DNA from: Lingula anatina
Lineage: Eukaryota; Brachiopoda; Lingulata; Lingulida; Lingulidae
Direction: 5' to 3'
DNA length: 64,000 nucleotides
Assembly: GCF_001039355.2 (NCBI RefSeq)
Contig: NW_019775709.1
Location: 97,509 to 161,508, forward strand
The notes beneath the pieces were generated by a model that was not told the DNA's origin, did not search any database, and saw only the letters and a list, made by a program, of their open reading frames with translations. Position 1 is the first letter of the stretch; each line of letters starts with the position of its first letter. Both the position numbers and the translations under genes were made by a program. Shown here piece by piece: positions 13,801 to 23,653 of this stretch.

Positions 13801-16800
13801 CTCATCGATCGATCACCAGAGGGCGCTGCGGTAGCAACACGTGCTTCTGTCTGTCAATCACGCGGTAATTTTTAACTCGGCCAGCCATGGTCAGAGTTAA
13901 GCACAACTAGAAAATAATGTCCCTACAACCGAATATCTNTTATGGAAAAAAATTGATCATTATCACACAATTGTGTACTCAGCACCATGAGAATAAGAGG
14001 ACATTAAAAATTAACTATTCTACTACCAGCATGTCTCAGCTGATGCCAGTAAACACCAGAGGTATGCTGACAGTAGAGGTCCTCTAACACTCTAGGTGGT
14101 ACTCAATGATGCAGACATACATTGTGGCATAAAGGATTACTATAGTATATAAAAAATATAGGAAATAATCAAAGAGTTATTAGTTTAATTTTTAATATTT
14201 ACAGGTTACCATACAAATGATGATGAGACAGTTTAAACTTATGCACTTTAGTAACTTAGAAACCATTATTTAGTTAAATTTTCTTATCAAAATTTTGGAT
14301 TGCTACACAGATGAAAGTGACACAGAATTTAAATATTATGTCGTTGTGAATATTACATTAACACAGATTGTTCTTGTTATCAAAAATAAACAAAAACAAA
14401 TTAAGTACCTTATCCCAAGTGAGGTCTCCTACTTCATGATTATGCGAAAACTCCAAGTATGCAGTCCACTTCAGCCTGTGCTGAGCATCTTCTATGAAAG
14501 GTGTGCTTAACAGAGGGCTGGAATTTTCCTCAGGGCCATCTTGAAATTCAAAATAAAAACATTACAATATGAAAGAAAATCCTGTCACACCTGTTAGAAA
14601 AATAATCAAAATATCAAAATATTTTAGCAGAAGAAAGGAACTTTCATTGGGGTTAGGTTGGAACACATAATAACGATAAAACCATTTTAGAGAAAATCAC
14701 CTCGCTCCCACTGGAGAATATTAAGGATATGTTATCCATTAAATATGAGTATATAAAAGGATGGGGATTTCAACATGAGATACCAAATTGCACAGCTCCC
14801 ATTTACAAATATTTAGAAAATGAAATGCATCACAGGGTTCTGGATTTTCATCAGAACCATCTATGAACACATAAAAAGGCATTACAATATGAATTAAGTC
14901 TCAATAGGGAATGTTTGGGGTGTTTTATATATAATAGAGGAGGACTTCTCTACAGGCTATCATGGGATTCATCATGGAAACCTTTGGGGAACCATCTATA
15001 TGCTTTCTGACAATTTCTCTATCTCTTGAAAATGAAAAGGACTGTGCTGCATGAAACCTTAAAAGTTGAAGACGTCTTTCACTTGATTGTCTTCATATCA
15101 AGGGTAGTCTATTTTTATTAAAGTCGCACTTAATAGTTTTCCTCATACTAATTTACAAATATACCAATAATAAACCATTTTATTACTTATTGCACCCATT
15201 TATTTTCAAAAGATTCACCTGGTGGAAATGTAATTTTTTTAAAAATATAGTTGCATATCCCCTTGCTCTCACTGAGGAAAAGATGACTGTCATTGCCTTT
15301 GATATGATAAAGATTATTTAAATCATGACATAAAATTACCTTTATTCATATGGAGCATATCAATAAGAAAGTGCATATACAACATGCAGAACTTAAAATT
15401 TTTTAAAGCTATGAAATATAAATTTTAAAGGATTAAGCCTTTGTACCTACTTCCCTTTTCCATCATGTATTTGATTCAAAATACCTTGAAATGAATCTAG
15501 GCACTGTTTCAAACATAATATAAATCTTACAAGCAAATTTCAACCATTTTGCACACACTACGAGGAAGGCATTATTCTATGGCTCACAGTCAGTCATGCG
15601 AAAACTAAGTATTGCAATACATGTTAGGCAATGTTAAAATGGTATCTAAACTTAATCTATAGAAACAAAAACTCTACATATATTCAAAAGTGTTTTTCAT
15701 TGTATTATGTAAACCAGCATCACTGCGACAGTTTTGTCTAGATAGATGTAAATATGTCGTGTAAATCTCAATGGGTTCCTGGTAAATTGTATATTTGTAT
15801 TGATTAAACAATCTATACATCTATATAACTTCCATTAGTGTACACCTACATGTATTATGTGTCAAATAAATGTAGAGAAACTGTGTAAAAGAACCTGCAT
15901 GTGGGATTGGGTTAACAACTTTATGAATCATATCTAAGGACAGCAAACAGGCAAATATTTCTGAGAGAGAGAAAGAGAAAGAGAAGCACATGTTGAGATG
16001 CTACCCAGTTATAAAAATAAAATTACTGTACAATTCATGTGCATGTTGTACATACCTTCTTCTTCTACTTTAAAACCAAATTCATCATATCTATAATCAA
16101 CCTGACCAGTAGCATCTTCAGGCTGGAAATAGAAACATGAGGCTCAAAACTAGATACTGTATCATATATATCCACTTAAATAAAAACGCAACTGAGTGAA
16201 ACATACATATATATTGTGGATCAAAAATTACTTATATTAATGTGTAATTGAACCCCAATACAAGCCACACAACAACATACTCACTGGATGGTTTATTTTA
16301 TTCAGCAGATCCTGGGGCCACATTGAGGGGGTGAGAGCCGAGAAGGGACCCCCTGGCGTAGGGGTAAACTCAGACCCATTGATGGAATATTTAGGCACAG
16401 CAGAGATGCTCATTCCATCTCCTGCCGCTCCAACATCATCTTCGTCTTCAGATAACGTATCCACTGAAATAACAGCAGCAATTAAATATCCGGAAGTCTT
16501 TATTGTGTGCTAAAACCATTCATGTTATCTATTTCATTTCTGTGTGTAATTCCTCAAACGTATGTTCATAGTAACAAGCACTTTTAAAGCACAAAGCTTT
16601 TTAAAATCTTCATATCCAATATAATGACACTGCCACACTGGTCTCATTTGTTCCTGAGCAAATCAAATGCACAGCCTACCGCAGGGTCATCGATTCGCAA
16701 CAACCCACATATTGTGTGCTTTTACTCTTAAATTAGGTACACGTAGATAATCTTACCATTTGAAGCTTTGGCGCTATATCCTTCTGTGGACCTTCCCCCA

Positions 16801-16823
16801 AAGATAGCCCTTGATATATCCAT
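250..16823 (-). CDS. SGSM3: SGSM3-like TBC-domain Rab GTPase-activating protein, N-terminal 512 codons (3' part off window)
   Basis: Probable Rab-GAP acting in membrane traffic. Coding exons in order: 16823-16757, 16463-16285, 16122-16056, 14539-14409, 11668-11474, 10649-10515, 10280-10164, 8988-8910, 8428-8283, 7510-7415, 2640-2509, 441-250. All junctions keep phase and give 512 codons with no stop. Residues 23-80 carry the family N-terminal block ([13 protein letters not shown]). The TBC domain runs from about residue 165 to 385. The arginine-finger motif IxxDxxR is split over the 11474/10649 junction, with R217 as the finger, and the glutamine finger lies in GYCQG at Q254. Later blocks include [28 protein letters not shown] and [18 protein letters not shown]. 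Vertebrate SGSM3 continues with SH3 and RUN domains, which would lie left of position 1. Start: the ATG at 16823 opens a short first exon ending in GTAAGA. Exons for residues 214-404 and the 14409 exon occur twice through assembly redundancy. Family call rests on remembered SGSM3 sequence. Confidence 0.88.
905..934. repeat. (GA)n microsatellite
   Basis: About 30 bases of alternating GA inside the intron between SGSM3-like exons 2640-2509 and 441-250. That intron (442-2508) holds nothing else that I can support except the G-rich tract at 2042-2081. Confidence 0.9.
2042..2081 (+). repeat. G-rich tract with guanine-quadruplex potential
   Basis: A run of about 14 G's is followed by GGGG and GGGGGG runs spaced by one to six bases. 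Four or more G3+ runs fall within 40 bases. It is intronic; G-rich on plus, C-rich in the transcribed minus-strand RNA. Confidence 0.7.
3433..6618 (-). other. SGSM3: Redundant second set of SGSM3-like TBC exons (allelic copy)
   Basis: Five exons at 6618-6484, 6251-6135, 5002-4924, 4446-4301 and 3528-3433 repeat those at 10649-10515, 10280-10164, 8988-8910, 8428-8283 and 7510-7415. Lengths are identical. The one exonic difference noticed, TCA versus TCG for serine in the last exon, is silent. Surrounding introns match just as closely, differing by scattered substitutions and short indels, as alleles do. Only one set should belong to the gene; which one is arbitrary. The block begins and ends in phase 0, so a gene predictor would join both sets in frame and report a protein with a doubled half-TBC domain. 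Confidence 0.85.
6764..6822. repeat. (CA)n microsatellite, copy 1
   Basis: About 59 bases of CA repeat. The allelic copy at 10793-10841 is shorter and has one TC interruption, a length difference typical of two haplotypes. Confidence 0.9.
6910..10928. repeat. Near-identical 4-kb block, copy 2 (two contigs joined at N 9848)
   Basis: Counterpart of 2929-6908. An internal single N at 9848 divides it. Just after that N the sequence opens with a palindromic repeat end (CAGACACATCTGTGTCTG) not present in copy 1, then a short local tandem duplication around the segment AATGAGACAATATTATCACC, before rejoining copy 1 at the equivalent of about 5898. Confidence 0.85.
10793..10841. repeat. (CA)n microsatellite, copy 2
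   Basis: Shorter counterpart of the tract at 6764-6822, with an interruption near its start. Confidence 0.9.
11670..13503. repeat. Near-identical 1.8-kb block, copy 1
   Basis: Matches 13940-15780 through intron and exon alike. Copy 1 diverges after GGGTTCCT at 13503, where a 435-base insert begins. Copy 2 begins exactly at a lone N (13939). Same allelic-contig explanation as the larger block to the left. Confidence 0.85.
12139..12269 (-). other. SGSM3: Redundant copy of SGSM3-like exon 4
   Basis: This 131-nt exon encodes the block ending in [12 protein letters not shown] just before the TBC domain. It is repeated at 14539-14409 with the same flanking introns. The exon starts with the last two bases of a codon and ends in phase 0 before the exon at 11668. 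Only one copy belongs in the gene model. Confidence 0.85.
13504..13938. repeat. Haplotype-specific insert with CGATCG-rich tandem repeat
   Basis: Present only in copy 1 of the duplicated intron. It contains degenerate direct repeats built on TCGTCGATCGTGTAACTATT (about 13682-13810) and then CACCAGAGGGCGCTGCGG at 13814. It is CpG-rich unlike its AT-rich surroundings. Its right end is cut by the N at 13939, so the full element is not seen. No open frame is convincing. Confidence 0.6.
13940..15780. repeat. Near-identical 1.8-kb block, copy 2
   Basis: Starts directly after the lone N at 13939 with TTATGGAAAA, the equivalent of 11670. It lacks the 435-base insert of copy 1 and instead runs on into the intron sequence leading to the exon at 16122, so it is the copy contiguous with the 5' half of the gene. 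Confidence 0.85.
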
Positions 16824-17640
16824 CTTCGGGTACTATAAATGCGAGAATGACTGACTGCCAGTAATATTGTTTACACCTCGGAATCCGCCATCATGGAATT
16901 GTACCATTAAAAATTGGGGAAGGCACTGGGAAAACTAACAACCTAATGAACATATTTCTCTGGTATGCTAAGTATTTATTATGCTAAAATGTTTAGTATA
17001 ATATAAAAATTTCTCTATATACCTCCACAAGTTGTTTTGTGATGTTATTTACAAATGATAACATTTTTTTCTTCGGCGTTCCCCCAAAAGGACAAAAAGG
17101 TCACGTGACTATTGACGCAGTCCACCTTCTTGTAAAGTAAATGAAATTCCCATTTGCTGGCTAACAAAATTTCTCCATTACATGTAGACTAATCTATAGG
17201 CCCTATATGTGGCGTCATTAAAATGGAAAACTATGAAATAATAGGCCCTAATTGAAACAAAACAAAAATTTATAAGTCAATATTATGATTCAATGACAAA
17301 AAATAAACATACAGTAGGCCTACAGTAGGGCCTATATAGGCCTACTGCATGGTAGGCCTAATTTCAAATTGTCCGCGTTCAAACAGAGAGATCTAAGAAA
17401 ACAGGCCTAGGCCTATAGGCCACCGGGTACATCTATGCAATAGATTTCGTGTTGTAGGCCTGCTTACAGATTCACCTCTTGCCATGCCCGACATAAACTA
17501 AGATCTAGGCTATAGGCCTACCTATAATGTGTTTTTTAAAACATTAAAATCTTTTTAACTGATTGCATTCAGAGAGAGATCCCGTGGAGTTGGATCGATC
17601 TACGCGTAGACCGATAGTTTCGATGAGAATGAGCCCTTCG
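16824..17640. other. 5' flank of the SGSM3-like gene, then AGGCCTA-rich intergenic DNA
   Basis: Immediately upstream (higher coordinates) of the ATG at 16823 there is no TATA box; the gene may use a TATA-less promoter. From about 17,200 the sequence is sprinkled with TAGGCCTA and related half-palindromes, for example at 17319-17362 and 17404-17421. No coding region is supported. Confidence 0.5.
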
Positions 17641-17696
17641 GGCCTACTTTTATTTTAAAATAGGGCCTACTTTTATTTTAAAATAGGGCCTACTTT
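17640..17696. repeat. 23-bp tandem repeat, two and a half units
   Basis: Units start at 17640, 17663 and 17686; each begins GGGCCTAC and contains the palindrome ATTTTAAAAT. The second unit repeats the first exactly as read. Confidence 0.85.
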
Positions 17697-17968
17697 TGCC
17701 GATTTTTTTGTAGTCTGGTTACTCGCCACTTCTTCGCCAGATAAGCAATCTGCAGTGTTGGGAGTAGGGAATATAGAGTGTTCACTTCCTTATGGAATGA
17801 CCCTGGTGCAAATAGCCTAATTCTAATTTATAGGCTAATATAATAGGCCTAAAGGACCTAATTTATAATAATAATTTCTATACATGTAAGATTAGGCTTT
17901 AATAGATTATATTAATCAGACCAGAAAGATAGGGCCTACAATCAGCAATCGACCCTCCACCTCGCTGG

Positions 17969-17971
17969 AGT

Positions 17972-18010
<39 letters not shown>
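17969..18010. repeat. Poly-T tract
   Basis: More than 40 consecutive T's. It could be the reverse-oriented A-tail of a retroposed element or a simple slippage tract; no target duplication was recognised. Confidence 0.8.
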
Positions 18011-18360
18011 CAAATTTGTACCATTTCTTTGAGGCATTTTTCTGCATATGAAATATGATTTGACGACCTTACACGTAGGCCTACATGTAAGCCTAAGTTC
18101 TGCATTTTTTCTAAAATCGGCCGCTGCCTTTCCATTGTGCAGCTATAGATAGATTTTCTGTGCCAAAAACATATTTCTAGTTTTGAAAATACTTCTCATA
18201 ATTTGAAATATTCTACCACGTAAATATCTATTCGGTTTGGTCAAGTTGTTTGACGATCTCCTTAAAAATCCGACGATTTCAAAGGTAAATTAATTCTTCC
18301 ATTTTGGACCATTTGAAGCAATTTTTATCATTCAGAAATGTGTATAAATCAAATTATTAT

Positions 18361-18592
18361 CTCCGCCAAGGAGGTTATGTTTTCACCCCTGTTTGTCTGT
18401 CTGTTTGTTTGTTTGTCATCAACATAACTCAAAAAGTTATGGACCGATTTTGATGAAATTTTCAGGAACTGTCAGAAGTGGGCCAAGGAAGAGATGATTA
18501 GTATTTGATGGTGATCCGGATCAATAATCAATCAATTACTATAAAAAATTGCTGCCTTGGCGTCTGTGCTCTCGGAGTGCTTTTCTAGTTGA
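18361..18592 (-). mobile_element. SINE-like dispersed repeat (inverted copy at 44,902)
   Basis: It runs from CTCCGCCAAGGAGGTTATG to GCTTTTCTAGTT. A copy in opposite orientation lies at 44902-45147. Shared landmarks are CAAAATCGGTCCATAACTTT, GTTATGTTGATGACAAA and GATCCGGATCACC read in the 45-kb orientation. The GTTT/GTCT-rich internal run differs in length between copies. No open frame. I infer a short interspersed element; no family name is claimed. Confidence 0.7.
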
Positions 18593-18619
18593 ACTTACAT
18601 TAAGTGACCCTTTTGCTGG

Positions 18620-18755
18620 TGAAAGACGGTCAGAAGTTTCAAGTTTACATTGACGAGCATCTATTTTTTTCTGTCAGAAAACGGTCAGAAATAGGGGATG
18701 GATCAACAAAGATCATTTGGAAGACTTTCAGAAAGTTTCTTTGGATCTGCCCCCG
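18620..18755 (+). repeat. Dispersed repeat A, uninterrupted copy
   Basis: Matches the two halves at 44812-44901 and 45148-45190. Landmarks are GACGGTCAGA, ATCTATTTTTTTCTGTC and GGATGGATCAACAAA. Here the SINE-like repeat sits next to it; at 45 kb the SINE-like repeat sits inside it. Confidence 0.65.
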
Positions 18756-18759
18756 AGTT

Positions 18760-20825
18760 TGTGTACATCTGTGCTTAATATATGCTTATTATTTTTATTC
18801 TGCAGGTCTTTTTAATTAAAAAAAACGTTTTATGTATTTACTTTGAAGGGAACAAGCAAATGTGATAAAAACTTCGAAGGAAAATTAGTCACCTTCTCCT
18901 CCCCTAATTAACATTGGCACAATGTCCTTGAATCCTGTCGACATGAAATTTGGTTGCAACACCCTCAGGCAATTTGACATAATTGAGCACGCACATCCGA
19001 GCACTCATTTACACTGGCTCGATTACACTTGGTAGTTTTGGTGATATCAAGATTCGGTCCGAGGCTCTTGTTTTTAAAGACAAAACAGAGTGAGACCATT
19101 TCCATAAATAAGACAGTGAAAGGGCGGCGTTTTAGAGGCGCCTGTATGTCAGTTGATATAATATCAATAAAGAAATATGATTTATTTGATCGTGTCTAAC
19201 TTTTTTCTTTGCTTTATTTTCTCATATTAAATAAATAGAGAATAAAAAAATATTAATTTTTTTAGGTGGGAGCTCTTTCTAAATTGTTTACTATTTCCCT
19301 TTTCCCATGCTATCAGAAGTCTTACACAATCAACGTGAAGGAGGAGCGGTACGAATAAACATACGTTTGCATCTCTCTCATCCCCCAATTTTCGACGTTG
19401 AAGATGGCAAGCACTTTGTCAAACACATTGAACAGAAGGAAACGCCTTATTCATAAATAATGAATCAAAATACATGTATATTTATGTACATAATCAACGT
19501 TGCATGTCCGCTGGTTTTATACAGTCTGTTTTAAATTCACTTCTTGAGTTTTATTGGATTTTCCATTTCATATGTGTCACTGTTGAGAAACATGGTAGCT
19601 GATTGTACATCGACTAATACCATACAGTCGATTTTGTAAACTTTGTAAACTCATTGTGTACCATAAAGCTGTTTTGATAGCTTCAAAGAGATGGAATAAA
19701 ACGTTTTAATATATTTCCTAGTTGCCAGCAAAAAAAGAATAGGATAATAGACAATAGATCATATTTGCTTGATCAGTAACAGCCTTCCTTTACACAAATT
19801 TGTAACGTTTAGAAAATAATAGAGAGCAATCGTTATTTCATTAAAAATACAGAAAGAAAATAATAATTGTTCAAGATAGTGTGCCGTCCAAGCGTTTTAT
19901 TTTATTTATTTCTTTTTTGTTCTTTTCTTTTTTAATTCTTTATTTCCGACACAAACAAATACACAGTATAAATATATAAACCCACTCTCACACATACACA
20001 AACACACACACGAACATTTTTGTACACAGAGCAATAACGGCGGACTATATGATACCGGAGAATATATATTCTTTTCCTTTTTTTTTTTTATCCTCTTGAT
20101 GTGGCCACACATAAATTTCTCGTCGTACCAGCAAAAATTAATTTATTTGATTGATATTCTTATTCTTAAAAAATTGGTTGATAGCGAACAGGAAATTTCC
20201 CATTTTTACACCAGTTTATATTTTGCTTTGTACTTTATTTGAAAACGTATTGTAGGGAGTGTAGTGGAGAATATGGAACCTCTATGTACAGGATGATATT
20301 TTGGTGATGATGTAGTTATGAGTCATTCAGACCACCAAGTCCTTCTCTGAAAATATCGACAGCTGGTACTTTTATTTGAAGGATTTTATCATTTTTAAGG
20401 TTTGGATAGGCAAAAAAAGTAAGTTCGCAGGATATTTGGGGCATTTTCAAACTCGTATAACATATACATGTATTTTAAAACAAATAGTACTTTTTGCGAT
20501 GGGTTTTGTATGTTGCCTACACAGGGCCAGGGCAGACAAATTAAATTCTTTTAGTTATATATCTGTTGAGAGTTATTATAATCCTAATTTTAAATACTTA
20601 TCAAACATTTAATTGTGATCGCAGGTCAACTAGAAAAGAATGACTTTCACGAATTTATTCTAATCACACACAATTCACATGACATACATGTAGCGCATGC
20701 GTTTATCATTCTAAATAAATGTGTTTTTGAAAAGAGATATTGCATGGCCATTGTCATTAAGTTCGTCTGGCCTGGTTATTAACCGACACGCAAGCTCTCA
20801 CGTCCTCATTATGACGAATAAGTAG
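18760..20825. other. Intergenic region, no supported gene
   Basis: AT-rich sequence with short open stretches but no chain of splice-compatible exons and no recognisable motif. It precedes the chitinase duplication, whose left limit is near 20,830. Confidence 0.5.
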
Positions 20826-21147
20826 AACAGCGAACATAGTGTACCTCAGTGTGGTGTCTGTCTACTGAAGAATGTGCCCACGTCACTTAACCAAAGTCAT
20901 AAAGGGCTTGTTCGTGTAAAAGCCGAAGAACTGCATCAAGTAAGTACCAAAAATGATATTTTGTTTGATATGTAATCGGATTCCAATGTAAACACGACGT
21001 CTAATCGCCCTAGAGGTACGTCGAACAGTCTAACCAGTGAAGCTAGACTCCAGTCAAGGTGCCTTAAAAGAGTAGGATTGATGAATGCCTGATTTGTGAA
21101 ATAAGGGACTTGACCCTCTGAACACCACTAGAAGTTTGATCTATAGA

Positions 21148-21154
21148 TATAAAA
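21148..21154 (+). promoter_or_regulatory. Candidate TATA box, chitinase copy 1
   Basis: TATAAAA in the context GATATAAAACTGG, conserved at 28519 in unit 2. Downstream, the block GTGCGTCACAACTGAT is conserved in both units, and a splice donor ends the presumed leader exon at 21407. Transcription would start near 21,180. Inference from position and conservation only. Confidence 0.45.
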
Positions 21155-21177
21155 CTGGTAAAGTTGCCCTGTCACTG

Positions 21178-21407
21178 GGGCCATTTGTAATGATTCTCGC
21201 GCCTTTTCAACAAAACGCCCCTTAATCTTAAATTGTGGTTAATACCATATATTTACAACGTGATAACATGATAAAATGTGCGTCACAACTGATTTACAGT
21301 ATTTTTGTCTTCCATTAGACAGCCCTTAGGCATACTACCTTTTTATCACTGCAGACCTGATGACCCGATTGAGAAACTACCTCCCGAATACAAAAATAGG
21401 TCTATAG
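21178..21407 (+). other. Presumed non-coding first exon, chitinase copy 1
   Basis: The segment from about 30 bases after the TATA box to the strong donor GTAAGT at 21408 is conserved in unit 2 (to 28773, donor GTGAGT). It has no ATG opening a long frame. An alternative is an internal leader exon starting at 21319 after an ATTAG acceptor. The next exon (22548) carries the start codon. Confidence 0.4.
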
Positions 21408-22278
21408 GTAAGTTTTTCTGTATTTCTCTGCCTACTTCAGGGTTTATTTTATTAGTTTTCATTGCTTTCTTTGTCAGCATTTGCTTTCATTTTTGATGAA
21501 AAGAAGGAAAAAAGCGAAGGCGGGCTGGCGTTTAACAATATTCATTATAAATGAGCTAAACAATTGATATTATTAATATAAACGTGTTCAGTTCTAGGTG
21601 GATTAAACCGAGAAGTAGACAGTAAAATTCCAGAGAAGTAATGGATGTTTTTTCACAAAGAGTTTTAAGTATAACACAAGTCGTAACAATAGAGACCTTT
21701 CATATACAGCGTAATTTTTTATCTGGAAAGCATCTGCTATATATTTTTATCATTGTCTATTATGTTTTGAAACTTTCATGTTACTCTTCTTTGTGTTTTA
21801 AAATTTTTTACTACATTTCCATAATATATCTTGAAACAAAACAAAACAAAAAAAGAGCACAACCCCTTATTACTGCCAACAAAACTGTCACCGCCGTCGC
21901 CACCATCGCGCGGAAAAAAGTGTTCTTTAACTTAAATTGATGGTGACAGTAGAACACATTATCCCTTTAACAACCATTGGTAAGGGTAAATTAAAAAGTC
22001 ATTGTGGGCCCCAGTTTAGGAGTGAAAAAACCTGGTTTTTATATAGGTGTACCACACACCGCTTCCTCTCAGGGACCGTAGCTAGGTGCGAGAAGTAGTT
22101 AGTTCTGAATCTTAATTAATTGTAGGCGTAAATTTTATATGTAGTTCATTTGATACTATGAGAAGGGGACATAAATCATATGCAACTGCAATTAATATCA
22201 CCATTAAACCTGACTTTTCGTTTGTTAGGTTTATGAGTTCGACTCTAGATAAATTGTTACAAATAATTCCCTATGTCT

Positions 22279-22335
22279 GAGTAATCAACTGAGAGTCATT
22301 CTTGAGAGTCATTCTTGACTCTCAGTTTATTACTC
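22279..22335 (+). other. Inverted-repeat hairpin in the leader intron of chitinase copy 1
   Basis: Arms 22279-22298 and 22316-22335 pair at 19 of 20 positions (arm GAGTAATCAACTGAGAGTCA). The counterpart in unit 2 is at 29281-29335 with partly compensated changes. Confidence 0.6.
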
Positions 22336-22559
22336 ATGCACGAGAGTCAAATTTGGGAAAAAAACGACAAATGCTATTTTGATATATCATTTAATAGTCA
22401 ATGATTGTTTAAGCTACATGTGCTTCATTGGTCAAGGTAAGTTCGCCATTTTATATATGTAGGCAAAAGAACAATGCAATGCATGCACGTTTATTTATTC
22501 ATAGGACTGATATTATACAGGCACCTTTGATTACAATTGTTTTACAGATAAAGAACAGA

Positions 22560-23606
22560 ATGATGGGTATGCGGCTTCCGATAATTTTCCTAATGGGGAT
22601 TTACTTGTTCAGTTTAACACAAGGTAAGTATTGAGTGGCATGCAAATGGTTAATTATAACTCCTACCTGAATAATTAGACGACATTAACATGTTTTAGCA
22701 AGCTCTTGACGTAGTGTACTATCACCGCTACCAGCAAATGTATGTAGAGATGAAGAAGGTACTTAAACTTAACAAATGATACTTTTCAATTATATCGGGT
22801 AGATAAAATAAAATTCAATATGAATTCATAGGTATTATTTATATATTACGACGAAATTGATATTGATATTGTTTCTGTCAGATAAGAATATTGATTCAAT
22901 AGCTTACGTCACAAAAAAGTGGGTTTAAAAAATCCAAAGGTCAAAAAGTGATGTAGGACCTATAAAATTTTATATACTCTTAGAAGGTGATCTTATTTGA
23001 GACTGACACTTCCTTTAAGAGGCGATTATCAATGCTCGGGGCACCATTTCACAATAAAATCGTCGAATAAGATCATTTTGAAGAAGTTTTGTCTGAACTC
23101 AAAAGGATGATGAATAACAGTGATACATTACAAATACAGAGCTATATTTTCAAATAATAACAATTCAGGATAAGTTGCTGTGTTGCCAGAGACAAAATCT
23201 TATGCTTTTAGTCATCACTCCCACTTGTGAGACTGTGAGCACTCTAATTGTTCCTAAATCTACTAGACTTAACAGTGTCTAATCTCTTCTATGTAAAGGA
23301 TCAGGATATAAAAGAGTATGCTACTACACCAACTGGTCTCAATACAGGACAGATGACTCCATAAAGTACTTCCCCGCCAACATTAATGCCTCACTATGCA
23401 CACACATTATCTACGCATTTGCCAATATAAGCGACGGAGGACTGAAACCGTACGAGTGGAACGACGTCCTTACCAAACCAAATGTAGGTTAGTATTGCCG
23501 AATATTTCTCACATTGTTATTATTATGATCATGAATAATATTATATTTGATTTCATATAAAGCTGTTTAAATTTGTATGAAACAGTTAAGTAATCCTTGA
23601 CACAGA

Positions 23607-23653
<47 letters not shown>

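Noticed and set aside
13682-13810. Regularly repeated CGATCG units, considered as a CRISPR-like array
   Set aside because: Units are degenerate, lack unique spacers of even length, and the host is an animal.
19310-19440. Coding-like plus-strand stretch around VRINIRLHLSHPP
   Set aside because: No start, no fitting splice partners and no motif; treated as chance.
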